Source of the DNA: a virus
Reading direction: 5' to 3' (one strand)
DNA length: 59,808 nucleotides
IMG/VR virus record: IMGVR_UViG_3300044638_005822
Span: 1-59,808 of that record
The notes beneath the pieces were generated by a model, which searched no databases, was not told the DNA's origin, and saw nothing but the letters and a program-made list of their open reading frames with translations. Shown in pieces: positions 51,154 to 58,267 of this stretch (position 1 is the first letter of the stretch; every line of letters starts with the position of its first letter). A program made the position numbers and the translations under genes.

Positions 51154-51187
51154 ACGGGCGTGCAGCCCGTCGCCGGTAATGCCCGGC
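51154..51187 (+). other. Tandem hairpins
   Basis: ACGGGC-GTGCA-GCCCGT (51154-51170) and GCCGG-TAATGC-CCGGC (51172-51187) lie in the leader before the gene at 51223. No T-tract. Confidence 0.5.
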
Positions 51188-51222
51188 CTGATGAGTCCAC
51201 CACAAACCAACAACCCGACAAA

Positions 51223-51507
51223 ATGAACGAAATCCCGATCAAGTCCATCACCATCGCCCCCGGCTCCACCATCCACAAGACGATCCTCAACACCGGACAA
51301 CCCGGATTCGGCATCGCCACCGTCGTAACACTGGCGGACGGGCGAGAAGTTGCTTCCTTTGAATCATCGAGGCGGAAGCGCGATCTTCTGGCGTGGGTCA
51401 CGTCACAGGGCGAGAAGGCGAAATCCGGAAACATGAAAGCCCTATTCGACGGGGATTGTTACTACGGCACATCCACCGCCTATCGCATCGGCCCCGTCGC
51501 AGCCTGA
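51223..51507 (+). CDS. Small protein of unknown function
   Basis: 94 residues, MNEIPIKSITIAPGSTIHKT then RREVASFESSRRK-like segments and SGNMKALFDGDCYYG. Leader CAACAACCCGACAA. Carries one copy of the CACGTCACAGGGC word at 51399. Confidence 0.5.
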   Translation: MNEIPIKSITIAPGSTIHKTILNTGQPGFGIATVVTLADGREVASFESSRRKRDLLAWVTSQGEKAKSGNMKALFDGDCYYGTSTAYRIGPVAA

Positions 51508-51520
51508 ACCACTCCGAGCC

Positions 51521-51733
51521 ATGAAATCACTCGTAAAGCTGCAAGCCCTGCAAATAATGGCGAACTCCGCAAACAGCGGGATCACAGTCCACTCGTACCC
51601 GCAGCAGGACAAGCGCCGCACCGTGCCGATGTTCTTCGCCAACATCGGAACCGTCACGATCTCGCCCGTGCTCGACTATACCGCCCTGAATTGCTTCCTG
51701 ATGGGATACTCCAAGGCGATCCGCTCCAAATAA
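51521..51733 (+). CDS. Small protein of unknown function
   Basis: 70 residues, MKSLVKLQALQIMANSANSG then VPMFFANIGTVTISPVLDY. Leader CACTCCGAGCCATG. Confidence 0.45.
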   Translation: MKSLVKLQALQIMANSANSGITVHSYPQQDKRRTVPMFFANIGTVTISPVLDYTALNCFLMGYSKAIRSK

Positions 51734-51740
51734 CCACTCC

Positions 51741-51980
51741 ATGAAAAAACGCACAAACAAGCCCCCATCCATCACCACCACCGCCCTGCTCGCCATCGCG
51801 AACGCTGGGCACACAGCGAAACGCCTGCGCGCCGACCTGATGGCCGCCAACGTCGCGCTGACGGTCGAAGGAAACGACACCGCAGCCGAACGACTGGCGC
51901 ACGGGCATCTACTGCCAATCCTGCAAACGCTCGCGACGATCCAGGACTCCATCGCAGCCCTTCACAACGCTTGTAAATGA
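51741..51980 (+). CDS. Small helical protein
   Basis: 79 residues, MKKRTNKPPSITTTALLAIA then LRADLMAANVALTVEGNDTAAERLAHGHLL. Stop overlaps next ATG. Confidence 0.45.
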   Translation: MKKRTNKPPSITTTALLAIANAGHTAKRLRADLMAANVALTVEGNDTAAERLAHGHLLPILQTLATIQDSIAALHNACK

Positions 51981-52162
51981 ACCCCGATTCCCTTATCGTT
52001 TCCGCCTTGGTGGACACCCTAGAGCGCCGGCACGCCAACGGCCAGCTCTACACGGCCCGCGAGGTGCTCGCAGTGCTCCGCGGGTCCGCAGACATCCACG
52101 ACCCGTCAATCGCCGCGAAGATCGGCGCGTATCTGGACGAATCCCGCGCGGCGTCGCTCTAG
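51977..52162 (+). CDS. Small helical protein, end of early block
   Basis: 61 residues, MNPDSLIVSALVDTLERRHA then YTAREVLAVLRGSADIHDPS. Followed by the terminator at 52182. Confidence 0.45.
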   Translation: MNPDSLIVSALVDTLERRHANGQLYTAREVLAVLRGSADIHDPSIAAKIGAYLDESRAASL

Positions 52163-52181
52163 CAGCCAACTCGACACGACA

Positions 52182-52219
52182 AGCTCGCGCTTCACGTCAC
52201 AGGGCAGCGCGGGCTTTTT
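52182..52219 (+). terminator. Rho-independent terminator of the early block
   Basis: Stem AGCTCGCGCT (52182-52191)/AGCGCGGGCT (52206-52215) with a 14-base loop and TTTTT after it. The loop is the CACGTCACAGGGC word. It also lies at the 3' end of the convergent small gene at 52192. Confidence 0.75.
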
Positions 52220-52443
52220 CGTGCCGTCATCGGTCTTATCCTGCCCAGCCCGCGCGCGTATTGCTCGACGTGTGTTCTGTGCTCCTCGGCATAGCCGGGG
52301 CAGCGGCGGAGCAGCCACAAGTGGCAGGCGATGCGAATGTCGTCGCATGATTCGCCATGGCGTTTGCTGGATACGGCGTCGCGCTCCTTCCAGCGGGAGC
52401 GGTAGTTCAAATGGGTGTTGGCGGAATGGCTTATGTTTCTCAT
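52192..52443 (-). CDS. Small protein of unknown function
   Basis: 83 residues, MRNISHSANTHLNYRSRWKE then SCDDIRIACHLWLLRRCPGYAEEH. ATGA overlap with the upstream gene supports translation, but the stop lies inside the plus-strand terminator stem region. Confidence 0.5.
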   Translation of the reverse strand: MRNISHSANTHLNYRSRWKERDAVSSKRHGESCDDIRIACHLWLLRRCPGYAEEHRTHVEQYARGLGRIRPMTARKSPRCPVT

Positions 52444-52670
52444 GGGGTGGGGCTAGGGGTTCGTGCAGCGTCGGCGATGAGCACGCAATCTGGCAAATAT
52501 TGCCACCACTCCACAACGATGGAGTCGAATGCCGCCGGATTGTCGTGCCAGCATCGCGTGCGCGTGCTATACCATACGAGCATTGGCCGGTTTCCCACCA
52601 CGCCAATGACGGTCAGCGGAAGTGTCGGGGGTTTGGTGCCGGGGTTCCAAGGGTTTACTGTTTTGGTCAT
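52440..52670 (-). CDS. Small protein of unknown function
   Basis: 76 residues, MTKTVNPWNPGTKPPTLPLT then RPMLVWYSTRTRCW and SIVVEWWQYLPDCVLIA, a compact beta-rich protein of unknown role. Coupled to the next gene. Confidence 0.55.
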   Translation of the reverse strand: MTKTVNPWNPGTKPPTLPLTVIGVVGNRPMLVWYSTRTRCWHDNPAAFDSIVVEWWQYLPDCVLIADAARTPSPTP

Positions 52671-52692
52671 AAATTGCAGATTTTATAGCACC

Positions 52693-53244
52693 TTATTCCG
52701 CCGTGTATATCTCCGTTTGTCGTTTCAGCGGTGATGGAAACTCCAGCTTGTTGTCGGTGAAGCTGCGCTCCCGAAAAACAACGTGGTTCGTTGGCTGCAC
52801 GGTAAGATGGTCGTTGTCGAGCCGCACAAAGCTGAACTCCTTGGCCTGCTCGGGGTATGCTGAAAACCCGTCACCCACTGGCGACACGGTGAACAGATAC
52901 TCCCCAAGATGTTGCTTGCGATTTGCCATGACTTTGCACTCCAGCCCTCGCAAGAAGGTGTATTCTACCGCCGACCAATCCCACCCGTAGCAGTCCCACG
53001 TTTGGGCATCGCGCTCCGTCCACTTGCCCTTCGGTTTATTGCTGAACGCAATGGCGTGAGAGGGGATGTTGCGGTAGATCGCTCCTGACTCCAGCATCAC
53101 CGTGCAGCCCCAGACGCGGCCAGGATAGCAGACTAGCCCATACCAGACTGCGGGAATGTAGCCGCACGGAACTCTGTGAGTGTGTCGTGAGTCCACCCAA
53201 ACGTAAAGGTGGCGTGGAATTTCTCCTGTTAGTGTATTTCTCAT
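52693..53244 (-). CDS. Protein of unknown function
   Basis: 183 residues, MRNTLTGEIPRHLYVWVDSR then YGLVCYPGRVWGCTVMLESG, GKWTERDAQTWDCYGWDW and LFTVSPVGDGFSAYPEQAKE. Long, Trp/Cys-rich and globular. It overlaps another frame (53036-53281) whose first 20 residues look like a CxxC zinc motif. Confidence 0.6.
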   Translation of the reverse strand: MRNTLTGEIPRHLYVWVDSRHTHRVPCGYIPAVWYGLVCYPGRVWGCTVMLESGAIYRNIPSHAIAFSNKPKGKWTERDAQTWDCYGWDWSAVEYTFLRGLECKVMANRKQHLGEYLFTVSPVGDGFSAYPEQAKEFSFVRLDNDHLTVQPTNHVVFRERSFTDNKLEFPSPLKRQTEIYTAE

Positions 53245-53277
53245 CGGGTTTCGTCTTTTGGCACTTAATACACTGTT

Positions 53278-53547
53278 TCATCTGTCCTCCAATGAGTCCA
53301 TTGCTCGGTCCATCGCTTCTCCTGGGTCAAGTTCAGCGCCGCAATGCAAGCACATGAAATTTTCCACCTCCTCATGTTCGCATTCCTGCTGCTCCCGGTA
53401 GAGCCGCGCGGCCTCAGCGCCCATGCACGTAGGGCAGTCAGGGGCGCCGCAGTCGCGAAGGCGGCAGCCGCGCATCGGTCGCGTCAAGTGCGTGGGCATG
53501 GGCGTGGGTTCATTTTGGGGGTTTTCCTCGGTCGTCCCTTCGGCCAT
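53278..53547 (-). CDS. Small Cys-rich protein
   Basis: 89 residues with CRLRDCGAPDCPTC then CEHEEVENFMCLHCGAEL. At least seven Cys with a CxxC and a His, consistent with zinc-binding. It overlaps its upstream gene by 64 bases. Function unknown. Confidence 0.55.
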   Translation of the reverse strand: MAEGTTEENPQNEPTPMPTHLTRPMRGCRLRDCGAPDCPTCMGAEAARLYREQQECEHEEVENFMCLHCGAELDPGEAMDRAMDSLEDR

Positions 53548-53642
53548 CCGCCTTTTTTCGCGTTGCGCCGTGCGGCCTTCGCCTTGGCCTCGGAGGTCGC
53601 GAGACCTCCGAGGCGTCCGAGTGCTTGTGCCGCGCGGTTCAT
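53484..53642 (-). CDS. Small basic LGG-type protein
   Basis: 52 residues from ATG 53642 (MNRAAQALGRLGGLATSEAK), then AARRNAKKGGWPKGRPRK. The third KGG-like basic protein here. It overlaps the upstream stop by ATGA and contains a perfect 12-bp stem with a GCGA tetraloop at 53587-53614. Confidence 0.55.
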   Translation of the reverse strand: MNRAAQALGRLGGLATSEAKAKAARRNAKKGGWPKGRPRKTPKMNPRPCPRT

Positions 53643-53875
53643 GCCACCCGTACGAGACCGCGCTCGTCCGCCAAGAAAGTCACGCCTTCGGCCCATGCCG
53701 ATCCGCTTACATAGCGGATTGTTTCGCCGCCGCCGCGTCCGTTCGCCGGGCCGTTGTGCGGATATGCCGCACACACTTCCCCAACTTTTGGCATCCTGCT
53801 GCCCTTGGGGCAGATCATCATGGCGCTGTTCTGGCCAGCGTCGGCCTTTTCGATGTTGTCTTGTGTGGTGTTCAC
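53639..53875 (-). CDS. Small protein of unknown function
   Basis: 78 residues from GTG 53875 (MNTTQDNIEKADAGQNSAMM), with EVCAAYPHNGPANGRGGGE. A 22-bp palindrome lies 10 bases upstream of the start. Function unknown. Confidence 0.5.
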   Translation of the reverse strand: MNTTQDNIEKADAGQNSAMMICPKGSRMPKVGEVCAAYPHNGPANGRGGGETIRYVSGSAWAEGVTFLADERGLVRVA

Positions 53876-53884
53876 GGTGCAGAG

Positions 53885-53906
53885 AATACCAAAGCGCTTT
53901 GGTATT
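53885..53906. promoter_or_regulatory. 22-bp perfect palindrome overlapping a promoter-like pair
   Basis: AATACCAAAGC joined to its exact complement GCTTTGGTATT. On the minus strand TTGTAA, 16 bases, TATTCT overlap it. The AAAGCGCTTT core is like operators bound by LacI-family proteins. A LacI-type regulator was not found in the window. Confidence 0.5.
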
Positions 53907-53989
53907 ACAAGAGAAAAGATGAGCGTGGCGTGCGATTGTTTGCAAGTCGTTGATTTGTGTCCGCACTACGCGCGAAGAAAAAACGACTT

Positions 53990-54112
53990 TCACGGCCACG
54001 GCTCCCAGAACGTCATCGCCTCGACCGCGCGCAAAAGCTCGGCAAATCCGGCGATGATTTCGTCGTGCGTGAGGCGGCGCGGCATGTGCGGGAAAAAGTC
54101 GAGTTGAGTCAT
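53990..54112 (-). CDS. 40-residue protein
   Basis: MTQLDFFPHMPRRLTHDEII then AELLRAVEAMTFWEPWP. ATGA overlap with the upstream HNH gene. Amphipathic helix followed by an aromatic tail. Function unknown. Confidence 0.45.
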   Translation of the reverse strand: MTQLDFFPHMPRRLTHDEIIAGFAELLRAVEAMTFWEPWP

Positions 54113-54639
54113 TTCGTGGCCCTCCATGATTGATTTGTGAGCGCGCGGGAGATTGTAGAGTTGTGGACTCCGAACATCCAGCCAAGCTCGATTGTGGTGT
54201 ATTTCCCGGTGGCGTAAAGTTCTCGAATATCGCGAGATGATTCGATGGTCAGCTTTGCCATTCCGTCCTTGCGCATTCTTCCCTTAGTCTCGCAGTCGCG
54301 TATATTGTCTTGCTGTGTTCCGAGAAACAGGTGGGCAGGATTAACACATTGCGGATTGTCGCACTTGTGACAGACACACATACTCTCGATGTTATTTCCG
54401 AGTAGCAACATGGCTATTCGATGAGCGCGCAGGGTTGTTCGGTTCTGGTAAAATAAACCGTAGCCTCCGGTGTGAAGCGATGCCGTCCAGTTCCAGCATT
54501 CATCGGGCGCTCCTTTTTTTACGCGGCTCCAAAACTTTCTTTGGTCTGCCTCCGAGAAGTCCGTTGCGCTGAGATGCTTTCTTTTTCCGCGCGGAAGTTT
54601 TTCCGAGCGCGAGCTTTCCGAGTGCTGATGCGTGTTCAT
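54109..54639 (-). CDS. HNH endonuclease with C-terminal HTH-like region
   Basis: 176 residues. HNH_3-type core: ECWNWTASLHTGGYGLFYQNRTTLRAHRIAML, CVCHKCDNPQCVNPAHLFLGTQQDNIRDCETKG with paired Cys and His. C-terminal SSRDIRELYATGKYTTIELGWMFGVHNSTISRALTNQ is a helix-turn-helix DNA-binding module. The combination is typical of homing endonucleases that target conserved phage sites. Confidence 0.8.
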   Translation of the reverse strand: MNTHQHSESSRSEKLPRGKRKHLSATDFSEADQRKFWSRVKKGAPDECWNWTASLHTGGYGLFYQNRTTLRAHRIAMLLLGNNIESMCVCHKCDNPQCVNPAHLFLGTQQDNIRDCETKGRMRKDGMAKLTIESSRDIRELYATGKYTTIELGWMFGVHNSTISRALTNQSWRATK

Positions 54640-54654
54640 TCATGGAGTAAAAAC

Positions 54655-54957
54655 CTAAACGGTTTGGTTGTCAACGTCAATTCGGTCTTTTTGCCATTGG
54701 TCGAAGATGGCGGTGAGTCGCGCGGCGCAATCTTCCAACGCTTCCCGGTAGCGTTCTGCGCGGCCATACGACTCAGCGCACAAGGCGTCATCTTGCGCGG
54801 CTGAAATCCATCCTTCGGCGTCCAGCAGCCCCTCAATCGCCGTCTTGAGGCAGCGCAGTGCGCGAGACTCGTCAGGCCAGTTGCCAGAGATTGCTGCGAT
54901 TCTAGCGTCAATCTGTTGCAGCACGATGGCTGTGCGGGCGGTGGTAGGCGTGCTCAT
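54655..54957 (-). CDS. Helical small protein
   Basis: 100 residues from ATG 54957 (MSTPTTARTAIVLQQIDARI), mostly alpha (RALRCLKTAIEGLLDAEGWISAAQ) and acidic at the end. ATGA-coupled to the gene at 55301. Confidence 0.55.
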   Translation of the reverse strand: MSTPTTARTAIVLQQIDARIAAISGNWPDESRALRCLKTAIEGLLDAEGWISAAQDDALCAESYGRAERYREALEDCAARLTAIFDQWQKDRIDVDNQTV

Positions 54958-55301
54958 TGTGCGGGTGTGGCGAGGGCTGCGCGTGCTGCCATCCAGTGCG
55001 GCTCGGTCTCGGCCTCGTCGGCGCTGAATCCATCCATTAGCCGCACCTCCATTTCCGCGATGAGCATCCCTTCCATCGCTGCGCGCAGGCGCGCAACGTC
55101 GGCGCGTGCCTCGTCCCGCTCGGTGGTCGTGAGGTGCAGCGCGAGCAGACTGTCGTTGTTGCGCGCGATGTGCTCGTCCCGCTCGGCGCGGGCTGCGTCG
55201 CGCTCGCGCTCTAGACGTTCGCAGAAGGCCACGATTTGCGCGTCCTCCGGCACGTTGTCCGTGAAGATTGCGTCTGTTTCGGGTGTGGGTTGGTCGGTCA
55301 T
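54954..55301 (-). CDS. Coiled-coil small protein with ETDA motif
   Basis: 115 residues, starting MTDQPTPETDAIFTDNVPED then FCERLERERDAARAERDEHI. The ETDA ... LERERDxAR pattern is common in small phage proteins. Helical through the centre. Function unknown. Confidence 0.6.
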   Translation of the reverse strand: MTDQPTPETDAIFTDNVPEDAQIVAFCERLERERDAARAERDEHIARNNDSLLALHLTTTERDEARADVARLRAAMEGMLIAEMEVRLMDGFSADEAETEPHWMAARAALATPAQ

Positions 55302-56587
55302 TTGTGTTTTCGGTTTTGTTTGCTGCTGAAAGATTTCCCGCTGGCCTGCTCCGGCTCATGCGCGAGCGGGTGCCACTCGAATGTTTCGCCGTTGAACGCG
55401 ACGGGCACCGCCACGCCAGTCTTGCCCTGCCGCTGTCGCAGCCGTAGCAGCCGCGCGCCGGGTTCATCCTCACACATCTCGATGGTGACTTGCACGGTGG
55501 CATCCATGCCGATGGCGCGGCACTCGCGAAGCTCCCCATCATCGTTCAGTTGCGCTAGTGCTATCACCGCAAGCCCTTCATCCTTTGCCATGCGGCGAAG
55601 TGCCTTTGAAACGATGGCGATTTCCTGCTCACGCCGGTCTGCGCTTCCCGCGCCCTCAGTCAGTTGCAGGTAGTCCACGACGACAACGGCGAGGTCGGGC
55701 TGGACGGCCTTCACCTGCCGCACGTAGGAGCGGATGCCCGCGAGGTCATACACGTCATCCCTGAAAAATATCGGCGCGAGCGCGAGGTTGTTTACGGCGG
55801 CTGTCAGCTTGGGGAAATCCATCTCCTGCATCGTGCCGTCGCGCATCCGGCTTGCGCTCACCTTGCCCTCGGTGGCGAGCATTGCCTCCACCGTGTCTTC
55901 GCTGCTCATTTCCAAGCCAAATACGAGCACGGGCTTCGCTTGGTCGAGCGCCACGGCGCGGACGATGTAACGCACAAGAGCCGATTTGCCGCCCTTTGTC
56001 GGGCCTGCGATTACCCAGTAACCGCCCTTGCGAATTCCCCCGGTTTCCTCGTCGAGTCGCGCAATTCCCGTGGATAAACCGGCCATTTTCGAGCCATCGG
56101 TGCGGCTGTTGAGGTTTCCAAGCACAGTCATGACGATTTCCCGCGTGGTTTGGATGCGCGCCTTGTCCCGCCCTGCCGCGATGCTGGAAATCTCAGCTTC
56201 GATGGCGGCGAGCACGGTGCCAGTCGGTTCCGTGGTCAGTTGCTTGTAGGCTGCTTTGAGCGCGAGGGCTAGTCGGCGCTTGGCGTGGCCCTCCTTCACG
56301 ATCTCCGCGTAATGCGGGAGCGTGACGGGTTGCGCGGCTCCTTCGATGGCCGTTTGCAGCGTCGCAGCGCCCCCTACGGCATCCAAGCGGTCGCCGAGGG
56401 CAGTAGCGATGCCCACGAAGCCTCCCGGAGCCTTGGCGAGCCATGCCGTCGCGATAGCGGTGAAGATGGTCGAGGGGATTTCATGACTGAACGTGTCGGC
56501 CCTGATTCCGGCTTCCGTCAAGAACGGGAGCGATTCGTCCGGCCACTGCAACGCGCAGCCGAGGATTGCGGTTTCTTCGAGTGTCAC
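55298..56587 (-). CDS. DnaB-like replicative helicase
   Basis: 429 residues. N-terminal helical domain (about 1-150) then RecA-like ATPase: Walker A GPTKGGKS (about 197), FGLEMSSEDTVEAML (helicase H2-like segment), Walker B VVVVDYLQL, and QEIAIVSKALRRMAKDEGLAVIALAQL with the arginine-rich C-terminus. This is a hexameric DnaB/Gp4-type helicase, the core of the phage replisome, loaded by the adjacent DnaC-like protein. Slightly short N-terminal domain. Confidence 0.88.
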   Translation of the reverse strand: MTLEETAILGCALQWPDESLPFLTEAGIRADTFSHEIPSTIFTAIATAWLAKAPGGFVGIATALGDRLDAVGGAATLQTAIEGAAQPVTLPHYAEIVKEGHAKRRLALALKAAYKQLTTEPTGTVLAAIEAEISSIAAGRDKARIQTTREIVMTVLGNLNSRTDGSKMAGLSTGIARLDEETGGIRKGGYWVIAGPTKGGKSALVRYIVRAVALDQAKPVLVFGLEMSSEDTVEAMLATEGKVSASRMRDGTMQEMDFPKLTAAVNNLALAPIFFRDDVYDLAGIRSYVRQVKAVQPDLAVVVVDYLQLTEGAGSADRREQEIAIVSKALRRMAKDEGLAVIALAQLNDDGELRECRAIGMDATVQVTIEMCEDEPGARLLRLRQRQGKTGVAVPVAFNGETFEWHPLAHEPEQASGKSFSSKQNRKHK

Positions 56588-57282
56588 GGCGTCACGATTT
56601 CGGAAAATTCAGAGAGGCGGCGAACGAGGGCCGGGCCGCGATCCGCTCCCATGCGTTTGATGAGCCATGCGGATGAGCCGTTGGAAGTCCAGAGAATCGG
56701 CCTGTTGTGTGAAGTGCGGATTTCGACAAGCTCCTCCAGTTCCGCGTCCACCCGCTCAGTCGTCGGCGGCTTGCCGAGGTCGTCGAGTAGCAGCACCTCG
56801 CATTGCTGGAATGTGGTCAGTTTTTTGCGGGCGGTCTGGCGTTCTTCATCGGTGCCGGAAAATGCCGAAATCACCACACATGCAAATGCGTTGTGCGTCA
56901 CGGCTGCGCACGATTGGTTGTCATCGAATGCCCGTTTCAGCGCGATGAAGGCGGCGCGTGTTTTCCCGGCCCCTGTGCTTCCGATGAATCCAAGTCCTTC
57001 CGCGTGCTCTATGCTCCATTCCATCGCGGCCTTGAGGCATTTCGGGTTGATCCGCGCGGGATCGGTTTCCTGATAAATCGGCGGACAGATTCGATCCCAT
57101 TGCGCCTTGCGATATTGCGCGTTTCGATCCTCCTGTTGCTTCTTCTCTGCGGCTTCGCTTTCGGCGAGTTTGATCGCCGTGCAGGAAGGGCAATGGCGGG
57201 CGGGCGGGAACCACGGCGACGGCTTGGTTTCAAATTCGCACGAACAAGTCGCGCACGTTGTTTGTGTAGGTTCACCATCCAT
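56584..57282 (-). CDS. DnaC-like helicase loader
   Basis: 232 residues. Zinc-ribbon-like N-terminus (TCATCSCEFETKPSPW ... CPSC) for ssDNA binding, then AAA+ core: Walker A GSTGAGKT, sensor/Walker B VLLLDDLGKPP and ILWTSNGSSAWLIKR. It overlaps the helicase by 4 bp and fits the pattern of a loader placed directly upstream of its helicase. Confidence 0.85.
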   Translation of the reverse strand: MDGEPTQTTCATCSCEFETKPSPWFPPARHCPSCTAIKLAESEAAEKKQQEDRNAQYRKAQWDRICPPIYQETDPARINPKCLKAAMEWSIEHAEGLGFIGSTGAGKTRAAFIALKRAFDDNQSCAAVTHNAFACVVISAFSGTDEERQTARKKLTTFQQCEVLLLDDLGKPPTTERVDAELEELVEIRTSHNRPILWTSNGSSAWLIKRMGADRGPALVRRLSEFSEIVTP

Positions 57283-58108
57283 GTTTTTCGGTAGTTGAGG
57301 TTGTTACTGCGGTTTCTGAAAACCATTTGTTGGCCTTGTCCACTTCGCCCCGGAAGTGACGAACGAAGGTGAGCATCGAAGTCCGAAGGTAGGCATCGGG
57401 CTTTCCTTTCGCGTCCGTGTAAAATCGTTCCACAAGAGCGATGTCGTCCGGTGCCACGGTGCCGAGCTTGCGATATGCGGCGCATTCGTCCTCGCTCCAT
57501 TCCGTCGTGAGGCGTCGGCCCATGATGGCTGCGAAGCGTTTGCTTTGGTCGGATAGCGGCAACCTTGCCGAGTTCTTTCCTTCAACAACTCCCTTTGGCT
57601 TCGCAGAAGCCGTGGGAGGTTCTTCTGGTTGGAATGCTTCTTCTTTTGCTTCTGATTCTCCATCTGCTTCTCCCTCTCCCTCTGCATGTGTTACATCGCT
57701 TAACGCGGTTTTACAGACATTTACAGCGGTTACATCCTTGTCTTTCAGCAACTTGCGACGACGTTGCATATATTCGCGCATGTAAGCCTTCTTTTCCTCG
57801 GCGGTTTTGATCGAGCGATACGTGGCGTAATTTACAAGCAAATACCCTCGCCCGCTTTCGCTTGGCATGATTCTCCGGCCTTCATTCACTTGCGAATTGG
57901 AGTCAGGATCGGGTGCCATGAGCGCGACGATGCACCGCTTGAACGTGTCGAGCGGCAGATTGACTGTGCGGGCCAGCGCAACATCGGTGCCGATCACGTC
58001 CCCGCCTGAGTCCGCGATTGCGAGCAGCATCATAAAGCAGTAGCGGGTTTCGATGTCCTCCTCCATAAGCGAGGATTGCGCGATACGGGAGAATAGTTTG
58101 GCGTACAT
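57272..58108 (-). CDS. Replication initiator-like (DnaD/phage O-type) protein
   Basis: 278 residues from ATG 58108 (MYAKLFSRIAQSSLMEEDIE); the upstream ATG at 58120 would add four residues. N-terminal wHTH region (CFMMLLAIADSGGDVIGTDVALARTVNLPLDTFKRCIVALM), a basic link and a C-terminal domain (MGRRLTTEWSEDECAAYRKLG, AYLRTSMLTFVRHFRG). The order initiator-loader-helicase matches phage O-P-helicase modules. It overlaps the loader start by 11 bp. The initiator would melt the origin or load DnaC. Confidence 0.7.
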   Translation of the reverse strand: MYAKLFSRIAQSSLMEEDIETRYCFMMLLAIADSGGDVIGTDVALARTVNLPLDTFKRCIVALMAPDPDSNSQVNEGRRIMPSESGRGYLLVNYATYRSIKTAEEKKAYMREYMQRRRKLLKDKDVTAVNVCKTALSDVTHAEGEGEADGESEAKEEAFQPEEPPTASAKPKGVVEGKNSARLPLSDQSKRFAAIMGRRLTTEWSEDECAAYRKLGTVAPDDIALVERFYTDAKGKPDAYLRTSMLTFVRHFRGEVDKANKWFSETAVTTSTTEKHGW

Positions 58109-58267
58109 GGATGGAAGCATAAAGCTGTAAAGCTAACTGTAAAGCGGTTTTTTACGAAATGTTTTACACCGCGCCCATTGCAAGCGCAATCTCGCGCGTG
58201 GTCATTTCCGGTTCATTTCCGCGCGCGTCTCTTATGCGCGAGCGAAAAGGGGCGTTTCGTTTCCGGG
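58109..58267 (-). promoter_or_regulatory. Leader/promoter region with GCTTTACAG-type repeats
   Basis: 159 bases before the initiator. On the minus strand GCTTTACAG occurs twice in tandem about 20-35 bases before the start, with further TGTAAAAC and CGTAAAAA words and TCATTTCCG duplicated nearer the methyltransferase. Such repeats are typical initiator-binding sites, so an origin or autoregulation is plausible. Confidence 0.45.

Noticed and set aside
53036-53281. 81-codon ORF starting MKQCIKCQKTKPDE
   Set aside because: The start looks like a CxxC zinc motif and overlaps the upstream stop by ATGA, but the rest is an off-frame read of the well-supported 183-residue gene. It may be a remnant of a small zinc protein.
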